Shown here: positions 58,621-64,000 of the stretch, one piece after another
How positions within the stretch are numbered: position 1 is the stretch's first letter
Layout of the letters: the number at the start of each line of letters is the position of its first letter
DNA from: Sideroxydans sp. CL21
GTDB taxonomy: Bacteria > Pseudomonadota > Gammaproteobacteria > Burkholderiales > Gallionellaceae
NCBI RefSeq assembly: GCF_902459525.1
Contig: NZ_LR699166.1
Location: forward strand, 1,624,501 to 1,688,500
DNA length: 64,000 bases
Direction of reading: 5' to 3'
Notes under the pieces: model-generated
Seen by the model: the letters and a program-made list of their open reading frames with translations, nothing else
Databases searched by the model: none
What the model was told of the DNA's origin: nothing
Made by a program: the position numbers and the translations under genes

Positions 58621-58823
58621 ATCAACGTATCAGGTTAAGACTTGGTCTGCTCATACCTATTATTCTATACGAAGCTGAATGATTATCCGCAAATATGATG
58701 GCCTTGGGGTTGCACCGATTAAGTCTGCTTTCCCTCCGGAGGGGGAGGGGACTTGTTCGGTGTTGTCTTGGACATATGAATGATGATGCGCAGGTTAAAT
58801 AGTTGTAAGCGGTATTGGTCCAA

Positions 58824-58846
58824 ACGGTGAAGTATTAACACCGTCC
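58824..58846 (-). terminator. Possible terminator after the PKD/beta-helix lipoprotein gene
   Basis: On the minus strand ACGGTG and CACCGT pair around a 9-base loop, about 25 bases past the lipoprotein stop, followed by TTTGG. The T-run is short, so I give it moderate doubt. Confidence 0.35.
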
Positions 58847-58868
58847 GGCTGAGTCTGATGCGTAACAG

Positions 58869-61040
58869 TTAATGATTTACAGCGCCCATATCATATGTTG
58901 CGCCTACTGCGCTTGCTGCACCTCTGGGTGCGCCGAAGAAGTCTGTCCATACCGGCACGCTTGCACCTGTACCTATCGCATAGCTGCCAGTGCCAGGTTT
59001 GAAGTCTGTTGGGTTAACCGGAGGTGTAACAGCATACAAGGGGTCTACAGTCTTCATCTGCGCTGTTGTCGAATTAGGGGCCACGATGCTCCCCGCTTTG
59101 GGGGTTCCATATATAACGGATGTCTGCCCATTGGTGGATAAAGGGGCGTACACAAGATTGTTTTCCACGTCCACAGTGGTCGATGTGGTATTTAGTTGCA
59201 GGAAATTTATGTTATTCCCCCCTATTGCATAGCCGGAATAGTAGGAATTGTTGTATGCCATCAAATCGTCAGGGGCAACAGAAATGTTTCCACCAACTTC
59301 AGCTATAAAAGCAATGGCATTTGCCGGCCCCCCCGCCACCTTCATATCGAACGTATTGTTTCTGACGGTGTAGTCGAAGCCATCGAGATAAAGCGCGACA
59401 GATACAGTACTATTTTTTGCAGCGAAGTGGTTGCGCTCAATCACAACATCCCTGATCCGTTCATCGCTCCCCTGACTCTGCGGCGCGGCGGCGACCATGT
59501 AATTGTTACTGCCACTGATGAATTGGTTATCCGATATTTCCACCCATCTGGTATATCCCTTGCCCAGGCCTGCTATGTCCACTGCTGGGCATCCAGCGGC
59601 AGTGGGACACCAGGGATTTGGGTCGATATCGCCGGCCCCGCCCCATGCTGCCGGAAATCCAGGAGCCATTAGCTTGATGTTTTGTTCTGTTGGTCCCGGA
59701 TGTGCCAGCGTGTTATTTGTTATTGCTGCCTGTCCCAGGTAAGTGAACCTGACCACATGAGATTCAGTAGTCAATGCTGTTCCACCCAGATCAATTGAGT
59801 TTCCTGAAAAAAAGACACGATCCCCACTCATGTAGACACCGTAAGAATAAGTAGCTGTGTTTCCTACAGTACCAACTTGTGGATTGAAAATAGTGGAATC
59901 TTGAAGAGTAATTCCTGTCCATATGTTATGGCAACACCATCCAGTGTTGTTATACAAATCCAATCCCTGATCGCCATTTCCGAACGCGGCACGTTGTCCA
60001 CTCATGGAAAGTCTTAGAAATGTTAGATTATTAAACTGCCCTGCCATATTCACTGCTGAAGTTGAGCTTGCAATTGTGCCGCCTGTTGCCATTCCTATGA
60101 AGTTCAAATCCATTACGCGCCAGTCAGCCAAAACACCACCTATGCAAGATCCGGGATTAGAACAGCTATTTACTGAAGGATATTGAAGTTTTCCAAAAAG
60201 CAACTGAGAATCGTCCATAGTTCCTGTTATAACAGGTGTTGCACCTGTACCATAAGAGCCGATGATTCCGGGGCCATTGATGTAGAGATTAAACGACACT
60301 GATTGTGAAAAAGAATCACCCCTCTTAAATAAAATCCTTTTGCATATAACACCAGTACCACATCCGTTGCTGCCAGTTGCAGTTTTCATCGCTGTATCAA
60401 ATGCGGATTGCTGCAAAACAGTTGCCCCGGGTGGACATCCATTATTTCCGGCAATAGGCGTTGATGTGGCTGCAATGCAAATGGTATTAGTGGAAAACAC
60501 TGTAGCCGGATCAGTAACAGTTATTGATGGCAAGGTGGTGACAGAATAGGATGTCAATCCATCGTATACAGTCAATTTTGGCGTAAAGGTACCTATATTT
60601 TCATACACATGCCCTGCCACTGCGCCTGTTGCCGCATTTCTGCTTGACACTCCAGGAGTTGAACCATTTGCCCAGGTTGTACCGTTTACCGGACTGCCAG
60701 CAGGATCTCCAAAATCCCAAGTGTACTGAAGTTTATGGAATGGCTTAGTGGTCAGTGACGAAGTCGTGGCGGTGGCATCGAAGAACACCGACAAGGGAGC
60801 AACACCGGTGGTGCGGGATGTTGTGGCCGTGAACGAATTTGTTAAGGGCGGGGTGAGATCTGGCGGATTGCCGAGTGGCGTGCTGCCGGTTGCTACGGGA
60901 GCAGCTGGTGTGGTGCCAGTTGGTGGAGTAGCTGTGGCACTTCCAGAGGCGATTCCACCTCCACACGCACCGAGGCAGAGAATTGCGAAGACCGCCAGAA
61001 CCTTAACGTTGGAATTTTTCAATGCCAATTTTGTGATCAT
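58869..61040 (-). CDS. Secreted PKD-domain / parallel beta-helix lipoprotein
   Basis: The 723-residue protein has a lipobox LCLGAC with Cys near residue 26, so it is a lipoprotein. A low-complexity Pro/Thr/Ala region (~residues 30-70) is followed by a PKD-like domain (APLSVFFDATATTS, YTWDFGDP, HVYENIGTFTPKLTVYDG, about 75-175). The remainder has many short turns rich in Asn, Gly and Ser (ISDNQFISGSNN, IERNHFAAKN, VRNNTFDMK, VENNLVYAP), typical of right-handed parallel beta-helices, as in polysaccharide lyases or epimerases. I infer a surface protein that binds or trims the exopolysaccharide. ATG at 61040 has GAGG at a good distance; the adjacent ATG at 61043 is possible. Confidence 0.8.
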   Translation of the reverse strand: MITKLALKNSNVKVLAVFAILCLGACGGGIASGSATATPPTGTTPAAPVATGSTPLGNPPDLTPPLTNSFTATTSRTTGVAPLSVFFDATATTSSLTTKPFHKLQYTWDFGDPAGSPVNGTTWANGSTPGVSSRNAATGAVAGHVYENIGTFTPKLTVYDGLTSYSVTTLPSITVTDPATVFSTNTICIAATSTPIAGNNGCPPGATVLQQSAFDTAMKTATGSNGCGTGVICKRILFKRGDSFSQSVSFNLYINGPGIIGSYGTGATPVITGTMDDSQLLFGKLQYPSVNSCSNPGSCIGGVLADWRVMDLNFIGMATGGTIASSTSAVNMAGQFNNLTFLRLSMSGQRAAFGNGDQGLDLYNNTGWCCHNIWTGITLQDSTIFNPQVGTVGNTATYSYGVYMSGDRVFFSGNSIDLGGTALTTESHVVRFTYLGQAAITNNTLAHPGPTEQNIKLMAPGFPAAWGGAGDIDPNPWCPTAAGCPAVDIAGLGKGYTRWVEISDNQFISGSNNYMVAAAPQSQGSDERIRDVVIERNHFAAKNSTVSVALYLDGFDYTVRNNTFDMKVAGGPANAIAFIAEVGGNISVAPDDLMAYNNSYYSGYAIGGNNINFLQLNTTSTTVDVENNLVYAPLSTNGQTSVIYGTPKAGSIVAPNSTTAQMKTVDPLYAVTPPVNPTDFKPGTGSYAIGTGASVPVWTDFFGAPRGAASAVGATYDMGAVNH

Positions 61041-61390
61041 CATAACCTCATTTAAATTTAAGATCTAAATTCGCGCAATCTTGCATTTGTCAATGGCGCG
61101 CTTTCCAGTTCGGACACTCACGTAATTCCGGAAACCATTCCCAAATCGTTGGCAGAAAAACTCATTTTTTTCACGGATGCGTTTACGACTCCTTGCGAAA
61201 CGAGCGTAATTCTCTGGCTGTATCAAACTGAAGTTGCACAAGTCTATCTGGTTGTTTGCCATTGTTGCATGATTTCACTCTGTTGCGTAGTATTCATCGC
61301 GTTCGAATTTGGCATTGATGTTGGCTGAATTCTTCATCTTGTCCTAAATTTTGTCACCCAATCGTGATAGAGATCACTGATCAACTCTTA
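61041..61390. other. Divergent intergenic region
   Basis: A ~350-base gap between the lipoprotein gene (minus) and the YdcF-like gene (plus), probably with promoters for both. No feature is clear. Confidence 0.4.
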
Positions 61391-62074
61391 ATGCCAAATA
61401 TAACGCTCTGTCGTAAACGCCAGGTTTGCCTGCCAACAATTTGGGGTTGGTTTCTCCTTTTGATTATTTGTTCTGTTGTGTGCATGCTCTGCGTGCAAAA
61501 TATCTACGGGTTTCTTGCACCTAATGCCCCCGTCGATGCACGTATGCTTGTAGTAGAAGGGTGGCTTGCACGGACCGAGCTTGACCAGGCTGTGCAGGCC
61601 TTCAAAATGGGCAACTATACAAGCGTCGTAACAACAGGTGGCCCGACAGATTGGCCCGAAACAAAATATGGCAATTTCGCACAAATGGCTGCCGATTATC
61701 TCGCGCAGCATGGCGTACCAAGAGAGCTGATTCATGTGGTGCCGGCCCCGCCATCGGCGCAGGAACGCACGTTTCTGAGTGCTGTTATGGTGCGCGAATG
61801 GTTATCGAAGTCCGGAAGTAAGATCGAAGCGATCAATCTGTTTTCGTCGGGTGCACATGCACGTCGCTCACGTTTGCTCTTCAGCATCGCTTTAGGCAAC
61901 AAGGTTCAGGTTGGCGTATTGGCAGCGAAGCCTGATGGCTTCGACCTTCACGCATGGTGGCGGACCAGTAAGGGGGTAGAGTCAATTATTTTTCAGTCGA
62001 TTGGCCTGATCTGGGTCAAGTGCTTCTTCTGGCCGGCTCCGCCCGGTTCGCCGCAAGAACTTTGGTCATCATGA
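61391..62074 (+). CDS. YdcF/ElyC/SanA-like DUF218 membrane protein
   Basis: A 227-residue protein with one N-terminal membrane helix (WGWFLLLIICSVVCMLCV) and a DUF218-type periplasmic domain. The domain shows VVEGWLARTELDQAVQAFKMGNY, VVTTGGPTD, NFAQMAADYLAQHGV, VVPAPPSAQERTFLSAVMVREWL and NLFSSGAHARRSRLLFSIAL. DUF218 proteins act in envelope or polysaccharide processes without a settled reaction. ATG at 61391 is chosen; a GTG at 61364 is in frame. Confidence 0.75.
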   Translation: MPNITLCRKRQVCLPTIWGWFLLLIICSVVCMLCVQNIYGFLAPNAPVDARMLVVEGWLARTELDQAVQAFKMGNYTSVVTTGGPTDWPETKYGNFAQMAADYLAQHGVPRELIHVVPAPPSAQERTFLSAVMVREWLSKSGSKIEAINLFSSGAHARRSRLLFSIALGNKVQVGVLAAKPDGFDLHAWWRTSKGVESIIFQSIGLIWVKCFFWPAPPGSPQELWSS

Positions 62075-62408
62075 TTGATGCCATGAGCGAAGAAATTGAA
62101 CGCGAAAATCACGACAAATTTCACGTGTTGCGCTGGAACGTGATCTTAGTCAGCATTTCTTTAATATAACTGTAATAGATTCCTCCGTATTGTCTGACGT
62201 GCTTGAAACGAACTGACAGTAACGCGGCAAATGGGTTTTCACCAGTAACCGTGTACGTGATGGGTAATTTATAGGCCGTCGCCAAACTTCCCCTTGGTAC
62301 AATGGACAAATTTATGGATTCAGTTTAGCCTCCAAAATTGTGTGCGAATAATTCCTAAGTGGACTAAAGCGTTATTTTTCTGAAAAACTTGAAATTGGAG
62401 CCGACATA
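62075..62408. other. Intergenic region with a possible gene remnant
   Basis: This 334-base gap holds a 62-codon minus-strand frame (62121-62309) with protein-like codon use, starting only at TTG shortly after a stop. See separate entry. Confidence 0.4.
62121..62309 (-). pseudogene. Possible remnant of a gene
   Basis: A 62-codon frame on the minus strand whose composition (GENPFAALLSVRFKHVRQYGG) looks like part of a larger cytoplasmic protein, but it begins right after a stop and has no ribosome binding site. It could be debris from a rearranged glycosyltransferase or a chance frame. Confidence 0.25.
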
Positions 62409-62828
62409 ATGGCACACGAAAATCTAAATAGAGATCAGCATATAGAGACTTCGTCCGACAGATCGTTTGGCTTAGTGTTTGCAGGCATGTTTTGCTTGAT
62501 TGGTGGCTTGCCGCTGCTCCACGGTGGAGCGGTGCGTTGGTGGGCAGTTGGTTTGGCGGCAATATTCGCTCTCATTGCCTTGGTGAGACCGGCAATGCTT
62601 TCAGGGCTTAACCGGCTTTGGTCAAAACTTGGTGTTTTGATGGGCAAAGTGATCAGCCCGATTGCTTTGGGTATCCTTTTTTATGCAGTCATCACTCCGC
62701 TCGGCGCAGTGATGAGATTCAGAGGAAAGGACTCGCTACGCTTAAAGTTCGATCCCGAAGCAAATTCATACTGGATTCCGCGCGATCCGCCTGGGCCATC
62801 GCCTGACTCAATGACACAGCAATTCTAG
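62409..62828 (+). CDS. SxtJ-like membrane protein
   Basis: This 139-residue protein has a soluble start (SSDRSFGLVFAGMF), two to three membrane segments (FGLVFAGMFCLIGGLPLL, WWAVGLAAIFALIALV, ISPIALGILFYAVITPLGAVMRF) and a Pro-rich end. The pattern matches the SxtJ family first named in saxitoxin clusters and common next to carbamoyltransferases. TTGGAG lies upstream of the ATG. Together with the next two genes it forms a compact unit. Confidence 0.78.
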   Translation: MAHENLNRDQHIETSSDRSFGLVFAGMFCLIGGLPLLHGGAVRWWAVGLAAIFALIALVRPAMLSGLNRLWSKLGVLMGKVISPIALGILFYAVITPLGAVMRFRGKDSLRLKFDPEANSYWIPRDPPGPSPDSMTQQF

Positions 62829-62837
62829 GAAATAATT

Positions 62838-62987
62838 ATGGAAATTATTAAAGAACTTTGGGCCTTCTTGCGCACCAGAAAAAAATTCTGGCTGTGGCCC
62901 ATTATGGTAATGATGCTCTTCTTGGGTGTGCTTATTGTCCTGGCACAGGGCTCTGCAATTGCGCCCTTCATTTATACATTGTTTTAA
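62838..62987 (+). CDS. DUF5989 family membrane microprotein
   Basis: A 49-residue protein (MEIIKELWAFLRTRKKFW...) with a single hydrophobic segment at residues ~19-37 and a short tail ending FIYTLF. It is too short for most gene callers. It lies 9 bases after the SxtJ-like gene and 11 bases before the carbamoyltransferase. Its size and start match the DUF5989 family, which is typically found in this position. It may recruit or anchor the carbamoyltransferase at the membrane. Confidence 0.8.
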   Translation: MEIIKELWAFLRTRKKFWLWPIMVMMLFLGVLIVLAQGSAIAPFIYTLF

Positions 62988-62998
62988 AGGGGAACTCC

Positions 62999-64000
62999 TT
63001 GCGCATTCTCGGTATCTCGGCGCTCTATCATGACAGCGCTGCGGCGTTGATTGAGGACGGATTTATTGTTGCTGCGGCTCAGGAAGAACGTTTCACACGT
63101 AAGAAGCATGATTCCCGGTTTCCTGTGAATGCGGTTCGCTACTGTTTGTCCGAAGGCGGTATCGGGTTGGGTGATGTAGACCACGTCGTGTTCTACGACA
63201 AACCATTCCTGAAATTTGAGCGCTTACTTGAGACTTACCTGGCATTTGCACCACGCGGGATCAAGTCATTTTCGATGTCAATTCCACTTTGGCTGCGCGA
63301 GAAGCTCTTTCTTAAGAATCTTCTGCGCAAGGAGTTTCACAAAATTGACAGCGACGCCAAGTGGAATGGACAGTTATTGTTTAGTGAACATCATCTCAGC
63401 CATGCAGCAAGCGCTTTTTTTCCTTCTCCCTTCGAAGAGGCTGTAGTCCTGACGATGGACGGTGTCGGCGAATGGGCAACAACCTCTGTCGCGATTGGAA
63501 AAGGAAACAATCTTCAAGTAATCAAGGAAATTCATTTTCCTCATTCGCTGGGCCTTTTGTATTCTGCCTTGACTTACTACACGGGGTTCAAGGTTAACTC
63601 CGGCGAGTACAAAGTAATGGGACTCGCACCTTATGGTGAGCCGAAATACGCAGAATTAATTTTCAAACATCTGATTGATGTCAAACCGGACGGATCGTTC
63701 AGATTGGACATGTCTTACTTCGATTATTGCGCCGGACTGACTATGACCAATGGAAAGTTTGATGAACTTTTCGGCGGTCCCCCGCGCAAATCGGATCAAA
63801 TGTTGACACAACGGCATATGGACTTGGCAGCTTCAATTCAAGCCGTAACGGAGGAAGTAGTATTGCGGCTTACACGCGCACTACGGGCTGAAACCGGAAT
63901 CAAGAATTTGTGCATGGCGGGTGGTGTTGCACTCAATTGCGTCGCCAATGGCAAGGTATTGCGCGACGGTCGCTTCGAAAACATTTATGTCCAGCCTGCG
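62999..64000 (+). CDS. Carbamoyltransferase, NodU/CmcH family (3' partial)
   Basis: The frame is open to the last base (334 codons), so the C-terminal part is missing. The start is TTG at 62999 with AAGGGGA upstream. The N-terminal NodU/HypF-like fold is clear: ILGISALYHDSAAALIEDG, AAAQEERFTRKKHDSRFP, EHHLSHAASAFFPSPFEEAVVLTMDGVGE and LGLLYSALTYYTGFKVNSGEYKVMGLAPYGEP. Near the window end is LCMAGGVALNCVANGKVL. This family transfers carbamoyl groups from carbamoyl phosphate to sugars or polyketides through a carbamoyl-AMP intermediate. It would modify the exopolysaccharide made by the locus. Confidence 0.92.
   Translation, partial: MRILGISALYHDSAAALIEDGFIVAAAQEERFTRKKHDSRFPVNAVRYCLSEGGIGLGDVDHVVFYDKPFLKFERLLETYLAFAPRGIKSFSMSIPLWLREKLFLKNLLRKEFHKIDSDAKWNGQLLFSEHHLSHAASAFFPSPFEEAVVLTMDGVGEWATTSVAIGKGNNLQVIKEIHFPHSLGLLYSALTYYTGFKVNSGEYKVMGLAPYGEPKYAELIFKHLIDVKPDGSFRLDMSYFDYCAGLTMTNGKFDELFGGPPRKSDQMLTQRHMDLAASIQAVTEEVVLRLTRALRAETGIKNLCMAGGVALNCVANGKVLRDGRFENIYVQPA

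Overview
This window looks like a chromosomal segment of a betaproteobacterium, most likely Nitrosomonadales and possibly a Gallionellaceae-type iron oxidiser. That placement is inference. It rests on betaproteobacterial housekeeping proteins (ClpP, ClpX, Lon, HU, FabI), several diheme c-type cytochromes, and an Eps/exosortase-B (XrtB) locus with a PEP-CTERM protein. No rRNA or phylogenetic marker search was possible.

Layout. (1) 1-2607: the end of a cytochrome c/periplasmic-binding-protein fusion, a small secreted protein and a secreted lytic transglycosylase. (2) 2931-14262: a one-directional glycogen block, glgB-pgi-glgA-glgC-GH57-glgP. (3) 14355-20490: protein quality control, tig-clpP-clpX-lon, with a very good sigma-32 promoter match before lon, then the HU gene behind a clear sigma-70 promoter. 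(4) 20502-23476: tRNA-Val, tRNA-Asp, ppiD and convergent fabI, separated by strong terminators. (5) 23800-36171: two diheme cytochromes, a diguanylate cyclase, tRNA-Asn, a very unusual 1081-residue coiled-coil/AsmA-like membrane protein, an HDOD protein, an aminotransferase, a DUF2461 protein, a ROK kinase and a cytochrome b561.

(6) 36533 to the end is an extracellular polysaccharide and protein-sorting island. It opens with a secretion-type AAA ATPase, a structured non-coding stretch, an orphan LuxR-type regulator with a degenerate receiver domain, and a PEP-CTERM protein. Then come the priming sugar transferase and epsD-xrtB-epsI-epsE-epsL-epsF-epsG. After these lie two GT4 glycosyltransferases, an epimerase, a flippase, a methyltransferase, a GT2 glycosyltransferase, an acyltransferase, an O-antigen polymerase/ligase-like protein (minus strand), a PKD/beta-helix lipoprotein (minus strand), a YdcF-like protein, and a trio of SxtJ-like protein, DUF5989 microprotein and carbamoyltransferase (cut by the window end).

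How the genes work together. Glucose phosphates are interconverted by Pgi, activated by GlgC, polymerised by GlgA, branched by GlgB and mobilised by GlgP. The eps island would use a lipid-linked primer (EpsB-like), the glycosyltransferases, a flippase (Wzx), a polymerase (Wzy-like), a chain-length regulator (EpsF with EpsG) and an export porin (EpsE, EpsL). This gives a Wzx/Wzy-type exopolysaccharide modified by acetyl and carbamoyl groups. XrtB would process PEP-CTERM proteins at the envelope.

The most interesting points are the coiled-coil/AsmA-like protein at 27899, the structured non-coding region 37358-38116 and the repeat it shares with a second structured element at 52343-52581, the GTAC-CAAA-GTAC sites between the orphan LuxR gene and the PEP-CTERM gene, and the SxtJ/DUF5989/carbamoyltransferase trio.
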